64,000 bases of DNA from Desulfuromonadaceae bacterium (GTDB lineage: Bacteria > Desulfobacterota > Desulfuromonadia > Geobacterales > Pseudopelobacteraceae). The stretch lies in assembly GCA_028687585.1 (NCBI GenBank), contig JAQTZV010000001.1:248001-312000 (forward strand), written 5' to 3'. Position numbers and translations under genes: made by a program. This document shows, piece by piece, positions 51,495 through 59,309 of this stretch (positions are counted from its first letter, which is position 1; the number at the start of each line of letters is the position of its first letter). The notes beneath the pieces were generated by a model, which did no database searches, had not been told where the DNA came from, and saw only the letters and a list, made by a program, of their open reading frames with translations.

Positions 51495-52393
51495 GTGCGC
51501 TTCAGCGGCCTTTGTTGCTCCTGATTGCCGGTGTTATCAGCTATGGGGCGCTGCTTGGTCCATTCACCACGTATATGAAGCATAAACCGGTCGAAGAAAA
51601 ACTGGGCTATGTGCCGAGCGTCAATTTACTCCGCTATGTCTCTGCTGATCAAAAAGAGTTTGTCGGGGCAGCACTGCTTATGAAGATTATGATGTATTTT
51701 GGCGGGTTGATGGACAGGCAGGATCCCAATGTGATTGCGGAAAGACCGGACTATCTCGGCATGTCAAATATGATTCACACTGCCTTGAAACTCGATCCGT
51801 ACAATATGGACGGATATTATTTTGCCCAGTCGTTTCTTACCTGGGACGTTAAACAGTATGCCATAGCCAACAAGCTGCTTGAATATGGCATGAAGTACCG
51901 TACCTGGGATTGGTATCTCCCTTTTTTTGCCGGTTTCAATCACGCGTTCTTTTTAAAAGAGTATAAAAAGGCAGCAGAGTATTACCAACGAGCCGGTGAA
52001 TTGAGCGGCGAGCCCTTGTATTTCAGTCTGGCAGGGCGCTATATGCAGGAATCCGGGCAGACTGATCTTGCTATCGTCTATCTTTCGATGCTGGAAAAAG
52101 GCGAAAAGAACCAGGCGGTCAAAAAAAACTATCAGATTCGTCTGGCTGCATTCAAGGAGGTGCGCCGGATCGAGTTGGCGCGGGATCACTATCTAAAGGC
52201 GGGGAGAGCGTTGCCAGTAACTGTTGCTGCTTTGATTCACTCCGGTTTGCTCTCACCCCCCCCAGCGGACCCGTATGGCGGGCAGTTTTACATTGAAGCA
52301 GATGGGAAGGTTGTCACCACCAGCAGGTTTTCTTTTGCAGAGGCTAAGAACGATAGTCGTAATAAAGCGGGAGAGCCCGGTGAACGCCATTAA
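51491..52393 (+). CDS. Membrane-anchored helical-repeat protein
   Basis: 300 residues beginning with a hydrophobic anchor (LLLLIAGVISYGALLGPF). The rest is helical and TPR/SEL-like: YNMDGYYFAQSFLTWDVKQYAIANKLLEYGM, KEYKKAAEYYQRAGELSGEP, GQTDLAIVYLSMLEKGEKN. It is translationally coupled to the ABC-2 permease (ATGA), so a shared role is likely. No enzyme motif is seen. In Geobacter pilin regions, as I recall, similar coupled permease/hypothetical genes follow pilA, but their function is not established. Confidence 0.7.
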   Translation: MSALQRPLLLLIAGVISYGALLGPFTTYMKHKPVEEKLGYVPSVNLLRYVSADQKEFVGAALLMKIMMYFGGLMDRQDPNVIAERPDYLGMSNMIHTALKLDPYNMDGYYFAQSFLTWDVKQYAIANKLLEYGMKYRTWDWYLPFFAGFNHAFFLKEYKKAAEYYQRAGELSGEPLYFSLAGRYMQESGQTDLAIVYLSMLEKGEKNQAVKKNYQIRLAAFKEVRRIELARDHYLKAGRALPVTVAALIHSGLLSPPPADPYGGQFYIEADGKVVTTSRFSFAEAKNDSRNKAGEPGERH

Positions 52394-52513
52394 AATGCTG
52401 AAATTATTTCAAATTTATTTTGTTTTCCTTAGTGGCTTGAAAAATGCTTAAAAACAGACTATACAATCGTATCTATTTTTCCGGGAAACTTTACTATTTC
52501 AAAGGTAGCTGCC

Positions 52514-53029
52514 ATGGTTGACACACAAAAGTCGTCCACATATCTAGAAAAAGTCATATCCAGGGCACTTCAGCCGTTGGACAGACGTATGCGGCAGATT
52601 ACAGTGCGTGATAATCGTGGTTTCACTTTGATTGAGCTTATTATGGTTGTGGCTATTATAGGAATATTGGCAACAACGGCTATTCCGTCCTTCAACAGAT
52701 ATATCAAGTCAACAAGAAATAGTGCGTGCGCTTCCGATCTTCGTACTATTGAAAAAGCAATTACGGCATATACTATGGACAGAAATGCCCTGCCTGCCGG
52801 ATTAAATGATGTGGGTATGGCTGGCAGGCTGGACCCCTGGAAGCGTCTGTATGTTTATCACCCAGGCGCTGAACTTGAGGATGTTGCAGGACCGCTTTTG
52901 AATACTGATTATGACCTCTATTCCATGGGACAGGACGGCGCAAGTACTCCATCTCCAGGCAACGACCCTACAAATGCCGATGATGTAGCCAGGTCGAACG
53001 ATGGCAGTTACGTTGGCGTGAGGCCCTAA
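52514..53029 (+). CDS. Type IV prepilin-like protein with long leader
   Basis: 171 residues from ATG 52514 (AAAGG 8 nt upstream). The class III signal sequence ends NRG before FTLIELIMVVAIIGILATTAIPSF, with Glu5 present, so it should be cut by the prepilin peptidase. The leader is 36 residues, much longer than usual; a shorter one would start at an in-frame ATG at 52592. The head (about 100 residues) has the pseudopilin-like segment LDPWKRLYVYHPG and a C-terminal Asp/Asn-rich part (GQDGAST...NDPTNADD) like calcium-binding GspG pseudopilins. The zinc-ribbon gene starts 3 bp later. Confidence 0.85.
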   Translation: MVDTQKSSTYLEKVISRALQPLDRRMRQITVRDNRGFTLIELIMVVAIIGILATTAIPSFNRYIKSTRNSACASDLRTIEKAITAYTMDRNALPAGLNDVGMAGRLDPWKRLYVYHPGAELEDVAGPLLNTDYDLYSMGQDGASTPSPGNDPTNADDVARSNDGSYVGVRP

Positions 53030-53032
53030 TCT

Positions 53033-54151
53033 ATGAATACTCGTGACAAATCGCCCTTCGATTTTGAAGCTCCCGAAACAGATGATTCATTTACCGCAAC
53101 TGAAGAGTTGGAATTCAATTTTGACCAGCTTCAGACGAATGATGTCATCGCAGTTGATGAAGCCGGCGCAGATCTGACTGTTCACAAAAGAGTCATGGTC
53201 TGTGTATGTCCCGCGTGTACAGAAAAAACAGAAGTTAACCTGGCCCAGATGCCGGAACAGTTGTTTGTAATCACCTGTTCCAGTTGCGCCAATCAGATAC
53301 ATGTCATACGTGAATCGTGCGCGTGCCGGGCTAAGCGGAAATCTTTTGAAATAAATTGCACACACTGCGGCAAACTGCTCGACAAGCATGCACATTGCAT
53401 CTCTTGCGGGAAATCATTTCCGGACTTTTATGTTACTGTTGACCCGGAGAAAGCCCGCAGCGAATCCCGAAAGGCTTATTTAAAAAAAGTATGGGCAACT
53501 ATTACTGGCCTTAATGTGTCATTTAAGCCTTCTTTCAAAAGCACCCGCCACAATGCCGCATCCAGCTATTCCCCAACCAGAACAAGATCAGGCGAATCGA
53601 CTCTTTTGTCTCGCAAATATATGGTTCCAGCACTAGGCATCTTTGCTGCTATCGCCCTGTGCGCAGGCGGCGTGTTTGCGTATAAAACCTATACGGCAGG
53701 GCAAATGTATGCGGAGAACTACATTAAGGCGCTGTATTGCATCAAGACCGGTGTGGATTCGAACCTCAAAAAATGCGTATCAAATAAGGTGGAATGGGAA
53801 ACAGCGTCGGCTTCCGGGCGGAGTTTTTTGCCGAGCAGTAATTTAAATGAAGAGACAAAAGCCGCCAAGCTGCGAACCGAAATTGATAAGAATTTGCAAC
53901 TGTTGCATGCCCCGCCTAAAAAGTATTCTCAGGCAGATACTAAATTGAAAGAAATTTACAAAATCTATTTAGAGGCTGAATCATTAACACAAGCGAGACC
54001 CGCTTCTCTGGGGGAATTAAGCCGTTCAATTGATACGCTTGACAAGAAAATGAGCCAGGCATCACAGGAACTTAAATCAAATCTCTTCGGCTCGTTGAAA
54101 CAGGAATTGGAAAAAGCAAAATTAAAGTACAGGGGATTGAAGGATTTTTAA
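53033..54151 (+). CDS. Zinc-ribbon single-pass membrane protein, unknown function
   Basis: 372 residues. Residues 1-50 are acidic. Residues about 55-140 carry several Cys pairs (CVCPAC; CSSC; CAC; CTHC; CISCGK), suggesting two or three zinc ribbons. A positively charged linker precedes one membrane helix (about 197-219, VPALGIFAAIALCAGGVFAY), followed by a helical, Lys-rich domain of about 150 residues. With the ribbons in the cytoplasm the C-terminal domain would be periplasmic. I recognise no family. It follows the prepilin gene by 3 bp, so it probably acts with it, for example in assembly. Confidence 0.65.
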   Translation: MNTRDKSPFDFEAPETDDSFTATEELEFNFDQLQTNDVIAVDEAGADLTVHKRVMVCVCPACTEKTEVNLAQMPEQLFVITCSSCANQIHVIRESCACRAKRKSFEINCTHCGKLLDKHAHCISCGKSFPDFYVTVDPEKARSESRKAYLKKVWATITGLNVSFKPSFKSTRHNAASSYSPTRTRSGESTLLSRKYMVPALGIFAAIALCAGGVFAYKTYTAGQMYAENYIKALYCIKTGVDSNLKKCVSNKVEWETASASGRSFLPSSNLNEETKAAKLRTEIDKNLQLLHAPPKKYSQADTKLKEIYKIYLEAESLTQARPASLGELSRSIDTLDKKMSQASQELKSNLFGSLKQELEKAKLKYRGLKDF

Positions 54152-54247
54152 TTTCTGAGGGGCAAATTTATCGCCCCTTGGGGATCAAATAATTAACTAC
54201 GGTTACAGATACCCCGCTGCCTGCGGCAGGGCTATTCATTCCAGAGT

Positions 54248-54290
54248 ACAAAAGGCCGCCTCACATTAGGGGTGGCCTTTTGTATTTTAT
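54248..54290 (+). terminator. Long-stem intrinsic terminator
   Basis: The 13-bp stem pairs 54248-54260 (ACAAAAGGCCGCC) with 54271-54283 (GGTGGCCTTTTGT), one G-T pair, around a 10-nt loop, and is followed by ATTTTATG. A-rich and T-rich flanks on both sides mean it may work in both directions. Confidence 0.85.
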
Positions 54291-54396
54291 GTTCGATGTT
54301 AATCACTTGAAACAAACCGGATTTGGTAATTACAGTAATAAAACCAAGTGTATGGGCCCATGAAAAAGTAATTGTTTGTTCTAATTAAATATTGAA

Positions 54397-54492
54397 ATGG
54401 CATCGTTTTGTGGTATTGTGGCGGACATTCTGTTTACTATCGTAGCAAATCTATCAATCAATATAGTGGTGGACAATCGGGACAAAGGGTAA
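54397..54492 (+). CDS. Possible small membrane peptide, 31 residues
   Basis: ATG 54397 to TAA 54490-54492 encodes a mostly hydrophobic peptide (GIVADILFTIVANLSINIVV, then a charged end DNRDKG). The stop overlaps the AAGGGT region that serves the kinase start at 54497, as expected for a coupled leader. It has no good ribosome-binding site of its own, so it may be chance. Confidence 0.2.
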   Translation: MASFCGIVADILFTIVANLSINIVVDNRDKG

Positions 54493-54496
54493 AGAA

Positions 54497-55687
54497 ATGT
54501 CACCAAAAGCAGCGGAAAAATTTTTCAGAAGTGAGTCCCGCTATCGGATGCTGGTGGAAAATTCTTGTGACATTGTATTCTCGCTGGATATGGATGGCAA
54601 TATTGCCTATGTTTCTCCCGCTTGGCAGAAAATTCTCGGACATGAACCGTCTGAGGTTATTGGCCATAATTTCGTGGAGTTTGTAAACCCGGAGGATATA
54701 GCGGGAATACAAACTATGGTTGCGGCAGTGATCCGGACAAATTCCATGCAGGAAGCGACCTATCGTGTTAACCATGTCGACGGTAGTTGGCGTTGGCATA
54801 CCGCTCGCGTGAACAGGCATCGTGATGATGATGGAGTGCAGACTATTTTCGGAACGGCACATGATGCAACCGAGCGTCTTCACATTGAAGAACTGATGAC
54901 CCAGTCCGAAAAGATGGCCATGATCAGTGGTATGGCCGCCGGTATGGCGCATGAAATTAATAATCCACTTGGTGCTATCTTACAGCACGCCCAGAACATT
55001 GAACGACGGGTGTCGGCGGATATCCCGGCCAACGTGAAAGCAGCGGCTGAAGTTGGTGTCAGTCTCGATCTGGTACATGCATATATGCAGAAAAGGGGAA
55101 TCTTTGATTTCATCGGCCACATCCGTACCGCCGGCATCAAGGCTTCAGGTATCATATCGAATATGCTTCAATTCAGTCGTCGTAGCGATGCAGGCGCCGA
55201 ACTTGTTGATCTTTCAGCCTTTCTAGATAAGGTACTGGAGTTGGCGGGTACTGATTATGATATGAAGAAAAAATATGATTTCCACCGGATTGAGCTGCAG
55301 CGGCTCTATGCTGATAATCTGCCGCCGGTACTGTTGGTTGTGGCGGGAATGGAACAGGTGTTGCTGAATATCATCAAAAACGCCGCGCAGGCTCTGACTG
55401 GCGGTGAACTCCCTCATCAACCGAGAATAACCGTGAGAACTCAGGTGGCCGAAGGTATGGCGGCGATCGAAATTGAGGATAACGGGTCCGGTATGGATGA
55501 AAAAACCCGTCAGCGGATTTTTGAGCCGTTTTTTACTACGAAAGAAATCGGCGTCGGTACCGGTCTCGGCCTGTCAGTAGCATATGAAATTATTACCAAA
55601 GGGCACCATGGCTTGATTGATGTCCGTTCGAAGCTGGGCAGGGGGAGTTGTTTTACCATAAAGCTACCACTGCAGGGGAGGGCATGA
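54497..55687 (+). CDS. Soluble PAS-domain histidine kinase
   Basis: 396 residues without membrane helices. A PAS domain spans about 10-130 (VSPAWQKILGHEPSEVIG; PAC-like RDDDGVQTIFGTAHD). The phospho-acceptor is H152 in GMAHEINNPLGA. Between the H-box and the second dimerisation helix is an extra segment of about 40 residues (VSADIPANVKAAAEVGV...). N-box NIIKNAAQAL, G1 EDNGSGMD, F-box FEPFFTTK and G2 GTGLGLSVAYE are intact. The next gene, a lone receiver, overlaps its stop (ATGA), making it the likely partner. Confidence 0.9.
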   Translation: MSPKAAEKFFRSESRYRMLVENSCDIVFSLDMDGNIAYVSPAWQKILGHEPSEVIGHNFVEFVNPEDIAGIQTMVAAVIRTNSMQEATYRVNHVDGSWRWHTARVNRHRDDDGVQTIFGTAHDATERLHIEELMTQSEKMAMISGMAAGMAHEINNPLGAILQHAQNIERRVSADIPANVKAAAEVGVSLDLVHAYMQKRGIFDFIGHIRTAGIKASGIISNMLQFSRRSDAGAELVDLSAFLDKVLELAGTDYDMKKKYDFHRIELQRLYADNLPPVLLVVAGMEQVLLNIIKNAAQALTGGELPHQPRITVRTQVAEGMAAIEIEDNGSGMDEKTRQRIFEPFFTTKEIGVGTGLGLSVAYEIITKGHHGLIDVRSKLGRGSCFTIKLPLQGRA

Positions 55688-56073
55688 TGACCAACTCTGC
55701 CATTACGGTACTGCTGGTTGATGATGACGACATGATTCGTGAGTGTGTAACTGCCTATCTGGAGGATGAAGGATTTTCCGTGTATGCGTATGCCACTGCT
55801 GAGCAGGCTCTGGAATCAATTGCCGCTATTAGCCCGGTTGTGTGCATTTCGGACATGCGCCTTCCCGGCATGAATGGCGAGGATTTTATTGTAAAGGCCC
55901 ATACCCTCTCCCCTGTCACCAGATATATGCTTCATACCGGGATGCTGTACTCGTTATCGGATGAACTCCGGTTTATCGGTATGAAAGACGATGACGTCAT
56001 GCTGAAGCCGATCCACAATTTGTCGAAGCTGGTCGAAAACATAAAGCATATAGCCGTAGTAGGGAGATTTTAA
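55684..56073 (+). CDS. Single-domain response regulator
   Basis: 129 residues from ATG 55684, overlapping the kinase stop; a second ATG follows at 55687. The receiver has acidic DDDD at 13-16, phospho-acceptor D57 in CISDMRLPG, Thr in LHTG and Lys in VMLKPI. No output domain is present, so it works as a CheY-like phosphorelay or protein-contact switch. It is sandwiched between the kinase and the GGDEF-EAL protein and is probably co-transcribed with both. Confidence 0.9.
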   Translation: MMTNSAITVLLVDDDDMIRECVTAYLEDEGFSVYAYATAEQALESIAAISPVVCISDMRLPGMNGEDFIVKAHTLSPVTRYMLHTGMLYSLSDELRFIGMKDDDVMLKPIHNLSKLVENIKHIAVVGRF

Positions 56074-56075
56074 TA

Positions 56076-58187
56076 ATGCAACAGATGGCTGCCAATCTGG
56101 TGTTATTAACCATTGACGATGAAGAGTCTATCCGCAGTAGTTTGGCAGCTTTTTTTGAAGACTGCGGTTTTCGCGTGATTCAGGCATCTGATGGTCGTGA
56201 TGGTATTGACAAGGTCCTGGCTCTGAGGCCGGATGTTGTCATAACCGACTTGCGGATGCCGAATGTCGATGGCATGGAGGTTATCAGTGCGGTCAAGTCG
56301 TTTGATGACAACCTGCCGATTATTGTCCTGTCCGGCACCGGAATACTGACTGATGCCATTGATGCACTGCGGCGAGGTGCCTGGGACTATTTAGCCAAGC
56401 CGGTCGTCGATCTGGCAGAACTGGAGCTTATTGTCGCCCGCTGTATTGAGAGGGCGAGTTTGGTACGGGAAAATCGTAATTATCATGATAATCTGGAACT
56501 GCTGGTCAAACAGCGCACGTCAGAACTCCGCAAACTGAGTACTGCCGTCGAACAGAGTGCCAATATTGTTGTTATCACTGACATCAACGGAATTATTGAA
56601 TATGTTAATCCAAAATTTACCGAGGTAACTGGTTACAGCAGGGAGGATGCTCTCGGCCGGAAACCGTCTTTTCTTAAGTCGGGTAGGCAGACGGACAGCT
56701 TTTATACCGACTTATGGAACACCATAACTTCAGGCAGGGAATGGCAGGGGGAGTTCTGTAATAAAACAAGGGCGGGGCAGGACTATTGGGAACTCTGCAG
56801 TATTGCCCCAATCAAGGATGAAACCGGTACGATTACCAATTATGTTGCCATCAAAGAGGATATTTCCGGGCGCAAACTTCACGAAGACCAACTCTACTAT
56901 CAGGCTAATTTTGATGCTCTGACCGGCCTCCCCAATCGTCACTATTTCCAGAAACACCTGGAATTGCAGCTGGATCTGATCAATCGCGCCAGTCAGTTTA
57001 TGACTCTGATGGTGCTGGATATTGATAACCTGAAATATGTCAATGACACTTTTGGACATGAATTTGGCGACCTTCTGATCAAAGCGATTGCTCATCGTCT
57101 GGAGGTCGTCTGTGGGCATGAGTGCGTCGTATCACGATTTGTCGGGGATGAATTTACGATCATTCCGCCGCTGGCAGCTGATGCTGAAGATGCCCGGCAG
57201 CGTGCCGAGCAGATTCGGGGCGCCATGAATGACGTTTACATCGTCAAGGGCACGGAAATAATTGCTACTGCCAGCATTGGTGTGGTGATCTATCCGGAAG
57301 ATGGCAACTGCGTTGAAAGCTTGTTGAAAAATGGCGAAACGGCCATGTATCAGGCAAAGAAAGAGGGCAAAAACGCTATTTGCTTTTACTCCCGGGAATT
57401 GAACCGGCAGTTGGAGGAACGCTTTGCGTTGGAGGCCAAGCTTTACAAAGGGATTGATCTGGGTGAATTCAGTCTGAATTATCAACCGCAGATCAATCAG
57501 GTCCATGGTACGGTGATCGGTGTGGAGGCGCTTCTCCGTTGGACACCAACCGGAGAAGCATCTGTTCCACCCGTCATTTTTGTGCCGATTCTTGAAGAAA
57601 GCGGCATGATCGTGGCGGTCGGCGAATGGGTGCTGTGGCAGGCCTGTTCGCAGGCGGTTGAGTGGCAGCAGATGGGTCTAGCCTCTCTGCGCATATCGGT
57701 TAACATATCTGCACTGCAGTTCATGCGTAGCGATCTTGATGTTACCGTCAAACGGGTGCTCGAAGTTACCGGGCTCGATCCGCGCTGCCTCTGTCTGGAG
57801 CTGACTGAAAGCATCATAATGGTTGACAGCGCCCGTACGCTAGAAAAAATGACGTCGCTGGCGGATATTGGCGTCATGCTGTCGCTGGATGATTTTGGTA
57901 CCGGTTATTCATCGCTCGAATATCTGGGGCGCCTGCCGATCAATGAGCTGAAAATCGACATTTCATTTGTCCGCCGGATGCTGACCACCAGAAACGATGC
58001 CGCAGTCGTTAATACAATTATAGCCATGGGGCAGGGGCTGGATATGGAGCTGGTTGCAGAGGGGGTTGAGACGGAGGATCAGTTGCGCTATCTGGCGGAA
58101 CGGGGGTGTGGTGTCATTCAGGGTTTTTATTTCAGCCGCCCGTTGTCGTCGGAGGAGTTTGTTGCGTTTTGCCGGGAGTGGTCCTGA
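56076..58187 (+). CDS. REC-PAS-GGDEF-EAL c-di-GMP signalling protein
   Basis: 703 residues with TAGGGAG upstream. The receiver (1-120) has D58 in VITDLRMP. PAS is at about 145-265 (NIVVITDINGIIEYVNPKFTEVTGYS). The GGDEF domain (about 285-440) has the degenerate motif VGDEF at 356-360, so cyclase activity is doubtful. The EAL domain (about 460-700) keeps E484 in VEALLRW, ELTES, DDFGTGYSSL, KID and EGVET, so phosphodiesterase activity is likely. GTP binding at the degenerate site could still act as a regulatory input. The output of this three-gene cassette is thus probably c-di-GMP breakdown. Confidence 0.92.
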   Translation: MQQMAANLVLLTIDDEESIRSSLAAFFEDCGFRVIQASDGRDGIDKVLALRPDVVITDLRMPNVDGMEVISAVKSFDDNLPIIVLSGTGILTDAIDALRRGAWDYLAKPVVDLAELELIVARCIERASLVRENRNYHDNLELLVKQRTSELRKLSTAVEQSANIVVITDINGIIEYVNPKFTEVTGYSREDALGRKPSFLKSGRQTDSFYTDLWNTITSGREWQGEFCNKTRAGQDYWELCSIAPIKDETGTITNYVAIKEDISGRKLHEDQLYYQANFDALTGLPNRHYFQKHLELQLDLINRASQFMTLMVLDIDNLKYVNDTFGHEFGDLLIKAIAHRLEVVCGHECVVSRFVGDEFTIIPPLAADAEDARQRAEQIRGAMNDVYIVKGTEIIATASIGVVIYPEDGNCVESLLKNGETAMYQAKKEGKNAICFYSRELNRQLEERFALEAKLYKGIDLGEFSLNYQPQINQVHGTVIGVEALLRWTPTGEASVPPVIFVPILEESGMIVAVGEWVLWQACSQAVEWQQMGLASLRISVNISALQFMRSDLDVTVKRVLEVTGLDPRCLCLELTESIIMVDSARTLEKMTSLADIGVMLSLDDFGTGYSSLEYLGRLPINELKIDISFVRRMLTTRNDAAVVNTIIAMGQGLDMELVAEGVETEDQLRYLAERGCGVIQGFYFSRPLSSEEFVAFCREWS

Positions 58188-58220
58188 AATACCTCTGCCC
58201 CGCCCTTCAATTCAGCACGT

Positions 58221-59201
58221 TTACTTCCCAAGTGAAATAACCGTGCTTCGCCCGGACGAAATCCCCTCAAATCTGAATTTTCCCCTATAAGCGCCGTCAC
58301 GGTATAGCCCTGACTCCCCTGGAGGCAGGTAGTGAGAACTGCTGTTTGTTATCTTTCCGGTAAAACGTTGGAAAATGCCTTCGGAGTACTGTTCATCCGC
58401 AAGAGGCAGACGGTAGTTGGCTATAACCACACTCCCTGTCTGAGCAGGTACTGTTTCTGCGCTATCGTGTTCGGCGAGTAAACCGGGAGAAACACGGATT
58501 TGATATCCGTGCTGAGACCCTGTTACCCGCGCAGAAAGCTGCAGCCGCGCAGTCCCGTTTTTCTCCGGATAGAAATTGTACTGCGGCTGCCAGCCACGCT
58601 CTGCTGTGGCGTAGCGGAGTGTTACTTTGCCATTCTGTGGAGTTACCGCGATCCGCACCGATGTTGTTGACGGTCGATTACTCTTTCTGTTTGCGGAGAC
58701 TCGGGCATCAATCTTTTGAATCTCAAGTTTAGTCTTGCGGCGGGCAGTATAAACCGCCTCCAGTTGCGCAATGGCAAAGTCGGTGCCTTGTCTGATGGCC
58801 TGCATCGGCTCCGGATTCGCTTTGGTTTTTCGGGGCGCTTTACCGCTTTGTGATTTGGCTGCGGTGATAAAGATTGCTTCACGCGCGTCCAATGCCTGCA
58901 GGCGGTCCTCCAGTCTTCGCCGCTGCTCGGTCAGTACTTCATGCTCGCTACCGCTACCGTTTACCGCCTCTTTTCGAATCGTTTCAACGCCGATAATTGA
59001 GGTGCCGGCGCCCGGAACAACAATGAGGGTGTTCTCCAGAATATTTGCAGCGAGCGGAAAATCAACTACCCCCTTCAGTGCAACTGCTTCCTGTTGAAGC
59101 AGGGCCCCGTCTCGATAGAAGATAATGGAGTTTGCAGCAATAACCGGACTGGCTGTGGCGGCTATGAGGATGAGGCAGATGCAGATACGTTTGGTGTACA
59201 T
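58221..59201 (-). CDS. Exported DUF4139-like protein (MuiA-related)
   Basis: 326 residues with a signal peptide (ICLILIAATASPVIAA). The central part (about 80-180) is a charged coiled coil (EQRRRLEDRLQALDAREAIF; RRKTKLEIQKIDARV). The C-terminal part has RGWQPQYNFYPEKNGTARLQLSARVTG, typical of DUF4139/mucoidy-inhibitor-A proteins, which are usually longer (over 500 residues). The end pattern (GAYRGKFRFEGISSG) also fits the family. Function is unknown. It is convergent with the GGDEF-EAL gene. Confidence 0.65.
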   Translation of the reverse strand: MYTKRICICLILIAATASPVIAANSIIFYRDGALLQQEAVALKGVVDFPLAANILENTLIVVPGAGTSIIGVETIRKEAVNGSGSEHEVLTEQRRRLEDRLQALDAREAIFITAAKSQSGKAPRKTKANPEPMQAIRQGTDFAIAQLEAVYTARRKTKLEIQKIDARVSANRKSNRPSTTSVRIAVTPQNGKVTLRYATAERGWQPQYNFYPEKNGTARLQLSARVTGSQHGYQIRVSPGLLAEHDSAETVPAQTGSVVIANYRLPLADEQYSEGIFQRFTGKITNSSSHYLPPGESGLYRDGAYRGKFRFEGISSGRSTVISLGK

Positions 59202-59309
59202 GGTGGCAACCCCCCGCTTGGATGTGATTTTTTAAAACATGGGTGATGATGTTGCGTATAACAACTCTTGCGGCTATACTTGCACAAACATGTCAGGAAA
59301 GGCAGTTAC

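Larger units (their letters stand above)
54152..54496. other. 345-bp intergenic region
   Basis: It holds a weak GGGGC/GCCCC hairpin just after 54151, a strong terminator hairpin at 54248-54283, and a short open frame at 54397-54492 ending in the ribosome-binding region of the kinase gene. No other gene, tRNA or repeat was recognised. Confidence 0.6.
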
